Notes under the pieces: generated by a model
The model's input: only the letters and a program-made list of their open reading frames with translations
Databases searched by the model: none
What the model was told of the DNA's origin: nothing
Position numbers and translations under genes: made by a program
Assembly (NCBI GenBank): GCA_021234155.1
Contig: JAJEKV010000004.1
Span: 29,603,305 to 29,667,304 of the forward strand
Length of the DNA stretch: 64,000 nucleotides
Reading direction: 5' to 3'
Source: Isoetes taiwanensis
Lineage: Eukaryota; Streptophyta; Lycopodiopsida; Isoetales; Isoetaceae
In this document: piece after piece, positions 19,191-30,039 of the stretch
Numbering within the stretch: position 1 is the stretch's first letter
How the letters are laid out: every line of letters begins with the position of its first letter

Positions 19191-21418
19191 AAATGTACTC
19201 AGATTTGTGAAAATACTTGTACATGTATATAATTTATATGGTGTAATATTGCCGCCAATTCATATTCAAAAAAAAATACAGGACACAATTTCAAGCTCAA
19301 AACATAGGGAAAAAACCCGAGGTAAAAAAAAATGAACAGTGGAATAATTTCAAAATAACGAAATCATGGTTAGTCCATGTGGCATATTTTTTGTGCTCTT
19401 CAAGATGGAAAAATTATTTTTGGAAAATAAGCACTTTGATTTTTTGGGTAGAAAAAGGTCTAAACTTGACGAGGTGGCAATGGTTAGAGGTGTCTTGGCA
19501 AACAAGTGTGACATGGCACAAATGGAATGATGATGTGGCAACTGGAAAACCTAAAGGCCAAATCTCCCTAATTTTTTTGCATGCCCTACAAGTATTTTTT
19601 TAAAGCATAAAATGCATAAAGCATGCCATAAAACGATTTGAGAATTCCCCTTAAAAATCTTCAAAGGCCGATGTTTATACACCAATATTATAATTTTCAT
19701 GCCTTTGGCCACAGTATACCCTCAAGGAACAAGGGTTTGGCATGTTAATGCCATTTATGCCCATTATCATACTAGGGCATTAACGCCATTTATGCCCATC
19801 TCATACTAGTTGAAGAAGGCGTTTGGATAGAGCCAGTTAACAACATAATCTTTACCTTAGAAATCGTAGCTGTCAACCATCTTCATAATCGCTACATCCT
19901 ATAATCGCTACATCCTAGCCATACAACCAAGGCATATTCCCAAAGATATCCAAAACTCAATAACCACAGCCGTCCACCACAAGTCAAGATGGGGTCAAAA
20001 CCCCATTTCCACGTCACTCTAAGGTGCATTACAAAGTATTCCATTCAAGTCAACCACGTACATACACAGGAAAAACAAAGAAATAAAGCTATTTTCCAAA
20101 GAGACTGTCAAAGCACCATTGCTGCTGTATTGTACAGAACTCTCACACTTGCAACAAGCTTACAGCAGAACCTCTTCAATGCATGGCCGAACTGCATGCT
20201 CTTGACAAAGGAGGGAACAACCTCAAACAGAAATAGAAGAAGGGTAAGCTTAGCCTGCTGCATACAGACGACTGCAGAGCAGCCCGCTCCACATGCTACA
20301 GTAGCTCCATTGCTGTTGAAGAATAGGCTTCCATGCATCAACTGTGATTCTGCCCACAAGAAGAAACAGAAAAAGAACATAATGAAGCATGGGGATTTGA
20401 ACCCCCTGCCCAAAAGGCAGTTCCAGAAAACCTCAAGATGAAAACCTTAAGACATAACCTCTTAAAGCCAAATAGAAGCACAATCTGCAACAGGGGCTCT
20501 TCCTGAGGCGTGCACCTACCAAGGAATATGGCTTAAGAAAAAAAGGCTTAATCGAGCAAGCGGTCGGAAGCTCCCAATCGCCACACAAAATCCATACTCC
20601 GGACCTTCTTGCACTCCGGACCTTCTTGTTTGTGAAGAAACACCGCCGGATTTTGCTTCTTGTTTGTTTCTTGCCGTGGCCTCGCCGGATTTTGCATGAT
20701 CGCTTTTACGCCAGATTAACTCTGTTCACGGCTGCCAGATTAACTCTGTTCAATATGTCGCTTCCATATTAACTCCGCTAGTGGGTTATGGCCAAGCAGC
20801 CAAGCAGCCAAGCAGCCAAGCATCGCCAAGCAGCCGCCCATCGCAAGGAGCTGTGGCCGGAACTCCCTCTGCTCTTATCCATCCGCTCCACGCGGACGCG
20901 CAGCCATCGCCACCACTGCCCTTCTAAAAACTACAACTTCCAAACAAAAACCTATCGACCACTGGAACAATAGAACCCATTTACTGACGTCAGATTTGTA
21001 ACAAATTAGGCTATGAATACATGCAAAAACCTTAGTAAATCTTAGGTAATACCACACCCAAACAACATTTTGGGAACTTAATGGCCTTGGCTCCAATCTT
21101 AACTAGAAAGTAAGTGACCAACATCAACAAAACCTTAGTTTTCTATTGTGGTCCAATATTTGTCTACATGCATTAAATGGGACATTCCACTTCTTAAAAA
21201 AATTTAGATTGAAAGATGTTAATTACTAGGTTGAGATCAATAAGGCATTTAGCTAGGCGTATGTACTTAGATTTAAACTTCTTCTTATCATGGGTTTACT
21301 AAGTCTTATATCAAACTATCTTCATGCCCCCACGTGCACTTTGCAAGCAAACATATAATGGAATAATAATATCTATTGGACTTTCTTAGAAAACGCTAGT
21401 TCCCGTTTAACACAAATT
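19191..21418. other. Intergenic sequence with two unsupported open frames
   Basis: This stretch has no recognisable gene. A 150-codon frame at 19989-20441 (+) and a 101-codon frame on the opposite strand have no familiar motif and end at a T-arm-like GGGGGTTCAAATCCCC (minus strand, near 20393-20408). A short tandem pair, CTCCGGACCTTCTTG, occurs near 20600-20627, and GATTAACTCTGTTCA is repeated near 20715-20752. Confidence 0.5.
20788..20840. repeat. CAAGCAGC short tandem repeat
   Basis: Four to five units of GCCAAGCAGCCAAGCAGCC type. The frame across it is low-complexity (KQPSSQAAKHRQAA) and is not supported as a gene. Confidence 0.7.
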
Positions 21419-21545
21419 CGTTCTAAGATCACTAGCACACTAGTGGTCTTAGAACGTCTGGGCGTTTCGCCAGACGTTTGGTCTAGTGGTAGCACACTAG
21501 TTCCTTAGCAATGTGTTCTCGAATTCAAGATCACCCAGAATCGCA
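21419..21545 (+). repeat. Nested palindromes followed by a tRNA-like, SINE-head-like segment
   Basis: CGTTCTAAGATCACTAG (21419-21435) pairs with 21440-21456 (one mismatch). ACGTCTGG (21454-21461) pairs with CCAGACGT (21470-21477). Next comes TGGTCTAGTGGTAGCAC (A-box-like) and, about 40 bp on, GTTCTCGAATTCAAG (B-box-like). No full cloverleaf can be drawn, so this is not called a tRNA gene. Confidence 0.4.
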
Positions 21546-21679
21546 CTTGGTACTGTTGGGGTCAAATCCCAACAGATGCAATGTAAGGTGGTTGGTGGCA
21601 TGGCCCAACTAAGCAATGTAGTGTGGTGTGTGGTCACATGTCCAGTTGGATGTTGTCTAGTGGCATGATGTTAAAACCA

Positions 21680-21758
<79 letters not shown>
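21680..21758. repeat. (CTAT)n microsatellite
   Basis: About twenty nearly perfect TATC/CTAT units, lying about 200 bp after the tRNA-like segment. It may be the tail of a short retroposon. Confidence 0.95.
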
Positions 21759-21995
21759 ATAAGACCATCACTTATATAGTTCAGTATTGATAAAAGATGC
21801 CTATTAGATATTTCTTTATATCTAGCTCCCGAGATATACTTTGCACTACTGCTTGGCTGCAAAACCCGTACAATGTACATTTTGCACTTACTTGTCCATG
21901 ATTTTCTCTAATTCAAAAAGTTGTCTAGTTGTACGGCAATGTTCAGAGGAAAAAGCTTTTGCAAAGCACTGAACTTAATGTCATACTAGTAAGGG

Positions 21996-22014
21996 TACCC
22001 AGCATTGCTGGGTA
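21996..22014. repeat. Short perfect hairpin related to the one at 3181
   Basis: TACCCAGCATTGCTGGGTA has the same CCCAGC-N-GCTGGG core as 3181-3199, with compensated changes at the outer and loop positions. Confidence 0.7.
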
Positions 22015-22391
22015 TAAATTTGGGACATGTAAATGATAGGCCAGCAATGCTTGCAACTCAAAAGGTGCAATAAATGATAGGGCAGCAATGCTCCCAACTC
22101 GGAAGGTGTCCCTACTTATGTTCTAAGAATTTTGCTTTAATTACCCTTTTAAAGCTTATTTGAAAGCTTCTGCAAGATCATTTATAGAAGGGTGTGCCCT
22201 TTTAAGGCTAGATGCTTTTCATATTTCAAAGCTTCTATGGGATCATTTGTAGAAGGGTGTGCATGGTAGGCTATGCGCTGAGGTTGAAGTCAAGGTGCAA
22301 AAATTACCTTGTTTATTAAATAATTGTTTATGTAAAGGGTTATTTATAGTGGCATCAAGGTTTAGATTTTAGTAAATCGTTATAAACACTT

Positions 22392-23388
22392 ACATTTCTC
22401 AACAGAAGGGATCTTCAAGATTAGCTTGGTGTCTGGAAACAAATGCTGGCCCCTGTAGTACTATGGCAGCTAAGAAGAAGGCGTTGTTGGCATCTTTAGT
22501 ACTAGTTTCTGCAGCATTTTTCTTGATGCCGGTGCTAGTATCAGCAAGAGCCAAATCTTTTGACAGAAGACAAGCGCCTATGCATTTCTGTTGCAAATAT
22601 TTCATGACTTTGTGGCTGGTTGTCTAACAATTAGCAGGGCCTGTGCTCCCCTTTCCCAGCAAGGGGTGGCTTGAGAATTGGTAGTTTGCAGGAACGGGAC
22701 AGCTCAAAAGCCATTGACTTCTAGTGGGCGGGAGACCCTAGAAAGGTTAAACTCTTGGTCTTGCAGAAAGACAAGGCCTGCAGGGCTAGAAGCAGATGGG
22801 TCAGGCGTGGGTCAAGATTCTAGCGGTGCTGCTCCCTCTGGTGCGTCGGTGAGAAGAAGGGCGAGTGCCTTATACATGAGGCACGCCCTATAGTATTGCT
22901 GCAGCAGCTGATGGGATCAGCACTATCTTCGGCAGGGAAGCTTAAAGAGGATCTTGCCTCTAGTTTGACGAGACGGTCGATTGGCTACTCTCTTTTCCGG
23001 CCGCTAGTAATCTCAGGTCCGGTTTCTTTGCCATATCCGAGGGCCTATTTTTTGAAGCAATGATGCAGTTGGGGCATGTGGAAAGACAGGAACTCAGCTC
23101 CCATAGTATCTGTTTTGGAGAAGAGGCCGGGTAGTTCTTGTCCTGTAACTGGCCCTAGTTGTGTCATTAGAGTCTAGGAAATTAGTCCTTCTCTCCTGTA
23201 GTATCCTACGGAGAAGAAGTTGAGAGAGGCAAAAGAGTACTAGGCTCAGAGTTTGGACTGCTATCCATGGATTAGAGAAGTGGTAGCAGCTCTGGGCCCA
23301 ACTGTATATATGAAAACGTTTATCTTTTGAATATACAGATCCTTGACTTCAAAAAAAAAAAAAAAAAAAAAAACATTTCTCAACAGAA
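22392..23388 (+). mobile_element. Poly(A) retrocopy of a transcript with 16-bp target-site duplication
   Basis: ACATTTCTCAACAGAA occurs at 22392-22407 and again at 23373-23388. Between them lie 965 bp that end in about 22 A (23351-23372) directly before the second copy. This is the layout of a LINE-mediated insertion of a polyadenylated RNA. The insert is more GC-rich than its surroundings and has no open frame longer than about 70 codons, so it is either a processed pseudogene or a non-coding RNA copy. The perfect duplication and clean A tail suggest a fairly recent event. Confidence 0.85.
22463..22627 (+). CDS. 54-codon ORF with a signal-peptide-like start, in the retrocopy
   Basis: ATG at 22463 is the first ATG apart from one at about 22443, and lies 55 bp from the 5' end of the retrocopy. 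The predicted start is MAAKKKALLASLVLVSAAFF followed by LMPVLVSARAKS: a basic n-region, a hydrophobic core and an A-x-A-like cleavage site (SARA). The mature part would be only about 24 residues (with FCC) and ends at TAA 22627. It could be a secreted small peptide, or the surviving 5' end of a longer coding sequence truncated by a stop. Nothing shows that it is expressed. Confidence 0.35.
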   Translation: MAAKKKALLASLVLVSAAFFLMPVLVSARAKSFDRRQAPMHFCCKYFMTLWLVV

Positions 23389-24804
23389 AGAAGTAATTAG
23401 CCTTCATTTGGCATGGACTATATATAGAAAGGTTGGTTTGTTTTTGTTTGGTCATTTAGTGCCCCAAGTGGGCAGAGTTTGCTACCTCTTAAAATATGAG
23501 ACAATTCTTTGGGAAGTTGTTGATTATTCTATAAGTTGCCTTCATATTAATTTCAATTGTTATGCCATTACATAATCACTTTATGTCTGCTTTATTTTAT
23601 TGCTGTATAATAAACACTCAACTGGGCCAGCGTGATGTGCTCAACCTTTAGCTGGAACATGGGAAGATAGTAATTGGTTTCAATTTCATTCGGAACTATC
23701 TATCTTGCAAAGGAGAGGACATTTTCAATAATAATAAAGTAGTTGAAAAACGTAGTTAAATTAAAAACACGAACACCTAATTGAAACAAATGGAATAACA
23801 TGTACTATTATATCACTACTTTGGGGATATGAGAGTGTATCAGTAACATCAACTTACCATGAACAGAATCTCATTCGTGAGCACCAACCACGACTTTGCA
23901 ATTTTAGTTACTAAAGCATCTATATCGCGTATTCCAAAAAAGAATCGCTCTGTAGTTGAACTAAAGATCTTCGAAGTTATATGTTCTCTATTAACAAAAA
24001 AAAAAAGTTCGTGAGATTTTTCTTAGAGCAACTTGGTGCATGGTTATCAAGGGCGTGCCAAGCATGTAGATGAGGACAATAGTGTGGGAAGACTGGAAGA
24101 CTTAAAAGTTGCAACATTATGGTGAGACTTGTGCAAGTTGCACCTTGCCATGCTTGCAGCAATGTCTGTTACTGCTACGGAGTTCTGAATGAAGTGTTTT
24201 GCAAAAATAAAAATACAGCCTTCTTTGTATAAGCACTACCATAGTTGGCATTGTGATTGCATATTACATTTTGAAGCATTTGACAACTACAATTATATCA
24301 TGTTCTAGTACACCTCTTAGTCTTGACATACAAACGAAATTTAAAAACTCTGAAGCAAGTTTTGATAGGCCTGGCTGGGTGTTTACGGCAAATGACGCAT
24401 TTGCTTGCAAAGAGAGAGTGAAAAACTTTCCATGAAATACTTTAGCTTCTTATGTCTTCAAGCCATATTCTTCATGCTGCTACATGATGACAAATAGACC
24501 CAATTTGGGCATATGTCATAAATTGCTTGCTTGCTTATGCCTCCAACAGGCGGTATCGATCGGATCCAGGTTCTATAAATACCTACAATATACAAACTGC
24601 TTGATAAGATGCCTGCTGCAACTAAAGTTATACATAAATCATGTGACTGGAAACTTCAATCTCCTAACAGTCTTGGTACTTTTTACCTTACTTAGCCATG
24701 GTCTATTGGTATCAAGGTATCAAGGTACATATAAGACGTGGATGAAACACATGCCACATTCAGAAAAGCACATGGTATTTCGTCAAACATCTGTGTCTTA
24801 TGCT
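23389..24804. other. Intergenic sequence, nothing recognised
   Basis: AT-rich sequence without recognisable coding content. The open frames at 24253 and 24484 (+) show no familiar motifs. Confidence 0.5.
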
Positions 24805-25782
24805 TTAAATGTTGTAAGAAATGGAAAGTGCATCTCGAGTTAAAATCTCCTTCAAATTGGGTATATCTTTCTCCTTAACGGTAATGGAAAACATGTCCCA
24901 GTTCAAAACATTGCTAAAGGGGAGAACAAAATGGTCTGCAATGATAACTGGAACACAGTCATAGTATATAGATTCAACCAGTCTAGGGTTGTTAACCTCA
25001 TATCCCATGGCACATATGCAGAACTTGCTAGATTTCATGTGGTTCACATATGCTTCAGTTTTTCTCCTCCCCTTCTCAGGCAATACTTCATAAATTTGCA
25101 TGTCTGGATCCTTATCTTTCCAGTATTTGATCAAAACTGGCCTCACCCTTCCATGCATCCGCCGCGCAAAAATGCAAGATACGGCCTCTTCCTTCCTCCG
25201 GCCCTCCGGTCTTTTTTGGTAGCTTCAATTCATGCAGATATATTTCTCGCACCGATACATCTTTTCCTAGTACAAATTCCGCGGGATCTGCATTGCACAC
25301 TAATTTTATCGCATTTTTCTCGATTCGGATGATCTCTTGCCGCTGCGGGCCCCAGAAAAAGCTTGCAGATGGCAAAAAGAACATGCTTGCCTCTTGGGGA
25401 TTCTTAGTCGCAAACATGCTGCTGTATAACTGCTGCATAAATCTTCCTTCTGTTGAGTAGATTCCTGTCAGGGGTCCTTCATGCAGCAAGGGCTTCTCCC
25501 CTTCTTGGTATATGAAAATCCGGAACATCTGCTCCATTATTTCGCAGCTTCTGCACTCATTCCTTACTAATTTAAGCAAATCAACTACGGATGAATAATT
25601 TGAAAAGAAGAATTGCATGGAATGATGAGAACCCACTTGACAAAAACAGAGGCATTCTTGAATGCCGGATAGTAAAGTTGTGGTGCAGGGGAGGAAGATC
25701 CAGATTCAATAATGCGTTTGGCCCATCTTAGCTTTTCTTCAGTTTTAGGACGCCAATCCGGTTTCTTTCCAACTTCCTGCAA
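24805..25782 (-). pseudogene. Exostosin-family (GT47) glycosyltransferase remnant
   Basis: Read from 25782 down. An exon-like start follows TGCAG (EVGKKPDWRPKTEEKLRWAK). Next is MEQMFRIFIYQEGEKPLLHE ... GIYSTEGRF ... DPQEA-like ASMFFLPSA, then LVCNADPAEF, ILHF, HGRVRPVLIKYWKDKD, SSKFCICAMGYEVNNPRLVE, SIYYDCVPVIIADHFVLPF and KDIPNLKEIL. These are the conserved blocks of plant exostosin proteins, type II Golgi enzymes that add sugars to cell-wall polymers. It is broken: about 100 residues expected between FFLP and the NAD block are missing; a one-base shift falls near 25150 between two frames; another break lies near 25620; and the C-terminal helix after KEIL is absent. No transmembrane N-terminus is seen. 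The overlapping plus-strand frames are shadows. Confidence 0.85.
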
Positions 25783-26474
25783 TCATCTACAGGGCATGAA
25801 ATTGAAGATTGGACCGCTTGTTTATTGTTTTATTTGCAGGAAAAGATGTCATCATCTGCTGGAAGCATTGGGAAAGAGAAGCCCGTGTCTGCAACTGCTA
25901 ACAACCATGGGAAAGAGTACTCTAAAGAATATTCATTTGAGTAGTACAGGAACTTAGATTTTTGAAGATTCGATTAGGTAGCTACCATTACTTAATTTGT
26001 GGCTCGATATTGTGTAATGCAGAGTTCAAAATAACAGAGCCAAGCAATAGAATATCATGTCAACAGCTCAGCTATTCGCAATCTTCAATACAAATATGTT
26101 GCTGGTTCTTGAAGGACTCTAGTTGGTTCAGATAGGAAGAACGACTCTTTGCCATGTATATAGCGTGCAGAAGGCTAAAGGAAAACTGCCACTCTTAAGG
26201 TCAATATATATGTTGGCTGCCAAAAACGCCAGTTAAGTTATAAGGATAATGTGTCGTCCCAACTACTCGAGAGGCAAGTATGACCAAGATTATTCAAGCT
26301 CTCACAAAATCTAGAGAGTACTATGTCCCTGTCTCAACGTCATATAACCCTGCTGCAAAAAAAACATCATCACAAAATCCCTTCACCACCTGCACATTAC
26401 AATAAACAATCAGAGGCATGTATTTTGTAAAAGCACAATGACACAAACCTTCAACACTCCGTAACCCATGGAAT

Positions 26475-26943
26475 TCATGCATCTACTGCTTTCTTGATGC
26501 AAAGCTTACATCTTCCAAACTCATCGACCTCTTCTTCGGCAACAAAACAGAAGCAAGCTGTTACACATGACAATATTATTATATCCAAATAAGTATGGCA
26601 AGAGACCAAATTCATCAAGATTCTCCTCCAGGTTGTTAACCAGATCAAAGGATTCGACTTGCTCAGGCAAGTCGAAATCAGGCTCAGGCAAAGCGAAACC
26701 ATCCAATGGGTCCTCCATTATCTCAAAATCAAAGGTATCAGAGCCGTCTCCTACCTTAGGAATGTTAACCTTCTCCAAATTGCAACTGCCTGCATTGTCA
26801 TAAGCTTCCCTCTGCTCGTACTCATTTACAATCCACCCATCGACCACCACCAACACATCAATTCGAAGTCTCTTGGGCACTGGAAGATAATCTTCCACAT
26901 GTCTAGCAACAAACTGATCGAATTTTCGCTTCCTTGAAGCCAT
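26475..26943 (-). CDS. Small acidic, probably nuclear protein, two exons
   Basis: ATG at 26943 opens MASRKRKFDQFVARHVEDYL, with PVPKRLRIDVLVVVDGWIVN following. Basic clusters RKRK and KRLR look like nuclear signals. The middle is acidic (DGSDTFDFEIMEDPLDGF ... PEPDFDLPEQVESFDL ... ENLDEFG). A 73-bp GT-AG intron at 26534-26606 (donor after TTTG at 26607, acceptor CCGAAG) keeps phase and adds EEVDEFGRCKLCIKKAVDA, giving 131 residues and a short CxxC. Without splicing the frame ends at CCRRRGR. I do not recognise the family. A VDGWIVNEYE core followed by an acidic tail could suit a transcription cofactor, but that is a guess. The codons look conserved and free of stops, so it is probably a real gene. 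Confidence 0.5.
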
Positions 26944-28778
26944 TACATGAACCCATCACAGATCACAGGTCGCTGGTATATGTAGGAGTTCTCACATTCA
27001 ATGCAATTACACTCCTTAAATCTCTGGAGATCTCACATTCAATGCAAACATTCCAAAACCTTCAGAGCAGAATCAGTCCCGCATATACATCTTGTAATTC
27101 GATGCAAATGGATCCCAAATCTAATCAGCTGCAATCTCAGAGCAGAGAGCATGATGACGTCACACGAAGGGCATTTAGTTTTTTATTTATTTTTACTTTT
27201 ATAGGGCACGTGTCATGCCCACACTTTTTTCCAGGGAAGAAATATTAGCTTCAAACAGACATTGAAGCTGGCTTATATATGTATTGAAAATGTCATTGTT
27301 ACATGGTTATCTATATCTGGATTATTTGGCGCAACGGCCTAGGCCAAGGGGCTAGGTATGTTTCAAATATTGGTGCAGCCATGGCTTCACTTACAGTTCC
27401 AAATGTGTCATACGAAGATAAAGATATCAGTGCAGCCACGGCTCAGTTAACAGCTTAAGATATCATTTTTACGTTGTCTTCCCATCGTACATGGGCACTA
27501 TACAATACTAGCCAGATCAAATAAACAGATGGAAGCTCCATTACAAAAAATCTTGTTGATCGTTGCAGTAGTCCGAGAGTGCAACATAAAAGTACATGCA
27601 AGCAAATGAGTCAGTTAATATTACTATTATTTTCAGAGGACTTAACCTCCGTAAGCAATCTCCCTTCTTTGTTGAACCCTGGCAGCAATTTTGATTGGAA
27701 CAAATACCCAAAATTTAGCCAATCTACCTATTCAACCCTAGCATCAGTTCTAATTAACAAATAGCAGAACTTTGGTTGACTACCTAGACGCTGACTGAGC
27801 CCCATCTACAGAGCAACTCCTAGCCAATATTCAAAACAAAGGCGCAGCTATTTCTAGCACCAGAATGACTGTCCCGTTACATTCGGAAAGCTCCACTCCA
27901 AGAAGCTCCACTCAATCGTTCGATTAGATAGCAAAATATTATTTCAAACTCCAATCTACTAAGATGTTGATGTCGATATGGCATATGCGCAGATTTGAAT
28001 GAAACCGTCGCTTTTAAGCCTCTCATATTCCTCAAATACTGCAAGGGGCCTCCCGGTTAAACCAATAAAGAGCGACACTAGAATATGAAAACCTTATACG
28101 ACCAGAACATATATTCTTATACAACACATGTTTTCCATGGTGATTTGAAGCAGCGCATTTTAAAGCATCATTTGAATCATTCTAGAGTTCCCAAACATTG
28201 AGGCAAATGAAGCGAAAGCACTGGAAGGTCGCGATCTCTCGATAACCCACCACAAAACAGTCTAACAGACATCTCAATGCCGATGTATTAGCCCTAATCT
28301 TGAACAATTCGGAAGCTTCTAGAACAACGAGCCTAAGACCTTACGGAACATGTGCGAAGCTTCAAGTCCGAGCTTTCAAGAAACTTCTGGAGATACTATT
28401 AGGTGTCAACACGCGTGCAACTCTAAGCCAAAACATGAACTTTCTATAACAATAGGACATACCTTTAAGATGTCCCCCTTATCCTCGGTACTACAATTAT
28501 ATGTTACGGATAATGTTTCCGCAATAAAAAAAGGGTATTTTTGTAACATGTGATTTTTGAAGGTTTATTGTGGTATTCGTATTGAAATACGTATAGAGAT
28601 GATGCTGGCACCTGGGTCATGTTTAGAAACCAACGTGGAAATCCTTTGGTAGAGGTGCAGGGGTTTGCTCACGTGCGGGCGGGCATATGCTAAATTTCGG
28701 CCCCTGCTCCACCGGAATATGCTCTCTGCCTAAAGCTCCACCGTCAAAGGCAGGTTCGGTGTTCGTTCATTTCTGGCT
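26944..28778. other. Intergenic sequence, nothing recognised
   Basis: No supported gene. It probably includes the upstream region of the minus-strand gene at 26943. Repeated words such as GGTGCAGCCATGGCT / AGTGCAGCCACGGCT (27372, 27431) suggest a small local duplication. Confidence 0.5.
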
Positions 28779-29226
28779 ATGGCGGTCAGAGCCGGCGAAG
28801 TAAGAAAAGGCCTCTACTAACATTATAATATCGTGCTTCATAGCTGCTAAGAAGTGCGCCCTTAGTTTTCTTTCTCTGCGGTTTGCCGGAGCGATTTGGT
28901 TTTGAAGGGGATTTGGAATGGATTGGGGGCTCCTAAGGCGCTGCTGGCTCTATGTTTAGAAGCAAAAGAGCTTCTGGCAATGATTTAGGAACGATATTGC
29001 GGTTCATAATAGCAGTAATCTCAGCAACTGCATGCATAATCTGATCAAGTGTCCAGTAACCTCTAGTCATTTCATGTATGATCAAGCGTCCATATATGAC
29101 AAAAAGAAAGACAAAATTCAAGTGTTCTTCGCAGGCAGAAGGAAAGGAAATTTCAGAGTTACAGAAGAGGGCCTAAGATTCTTCAAAGAACGGATGGCAG
29201 CAAGCGGGATTTTGAAGAAAAGTTGA
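28779..29226 (+). CDS. Possible two-exon small basic protein
   Basis: ATG at 28779 gives MAVRAGE, directly followed by a GTAAGA donor at 28800. An AG at 29048-29049 would join in phase to CPVTSSHFMYDQASIYDKKK and on to IQVFFAGRRKGNFRVTEEGL, stop at 29226, for 65 residues. The C-terminal stretch looks protein-like and basic. I do not recognise it. The opposite strand also has an open frame here, so this could be chance. Confidence 0.25.
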
Positions 29227-30039
29227 CGGAAGGAAAAGGCAGGCACATATCTCGTGGCCGAAATTATTTGACGGTAATGTCAAATATTCCATTTTCATCT
29301 ACCAAAGATGGCCCGCAATGATTCTGTTGCCTCTAGTTCTTGGCGTTTGGTGCAAATACAAATCTGTAAGGAGGTATTTACTGCTAGGCATATTTTGTTT
29401 GAAACATATTTTTTTTACCTTTGCACAATCTTGATAAACTCGACTCCATCCATAGCCACCATTTTGAACAAGCCTCAAGCACCATGAAGGAGTACAAATT
29501 TTGGAAAACCCCTTTTGTCCTACTGTAAGATGTTATGTGTTTTTTCTATGTTCTTTGGTCTGCCCGTATTTAAGCTTCAAGAAAGCATTGAGCATTGGAT
29601 TGGAACGGGGTTCGATTCCCCGGCTCATGTCATGATGGAATCCTGTCCATGTGTTTGAGTTATAAGGTATTGGACTGTATTACTGTGACACTGTACTATA
29701 CAGATGCCAGAACACTATTTTAGCCAATGGTTGATGGTTTCATAATGCCCCTTTAAAATCGGGTCAACAAAGGCCAGTTTGACTCGAGAAAGACCCTAGA
29801 TGGGCGAACAGGATCTGTGGAGGGGGAATATGCTACGAAATGTGCCACGAAATGCTTTATATGTTACGGATATAGGGATAATAATTCCTGATATAGTTTT
29901 TCTTTGCCGAAATTTAAAAGGGTGCCATCAATACATTCCAGAGCGGAAGTTTTGAGACAAGATCCGGACCGCTCAATCGTCTTTTCGAAACTTCAAGGCG
30001 CTTTTAGCCCTGCCATTCTTCTAAGCTGGGAGAGCAGAG
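29227..30039. other. Intergenic / upstream region of the NRPB9-like gene
   Basis: No supported gene. A T-arm-like CGGGGTTCGATTCCCCG lies at 29606-29622 without the rest of a tRNA. The open frame starting at 29904 overlaps the first NRPB9 exon in another frame and is a shadow. Confidence 0.5.

Noticed and set aside
20393-20408. GGGGGTTCAAATCCCC on the minus strand
   Set aside because: T-arm-like word only; the flanks do not fold as a tRNA.
23327-23575. 82-codon frame with a Lys run
   Set aside because: It reads through the poly(A) tail of the retrocopy.
24931-25332. 133-codon plus-strand frame
   Set aside because: Antisense shadow of the exostosin-family blocks, which are clear on the minus strand.
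29606-29622. T-arm-like CGGGGTTCGATTCCCCG
   Set aside because: No D-arm, anticodon arm or acceptor stem can be found around it, so no tRNA gene is called.
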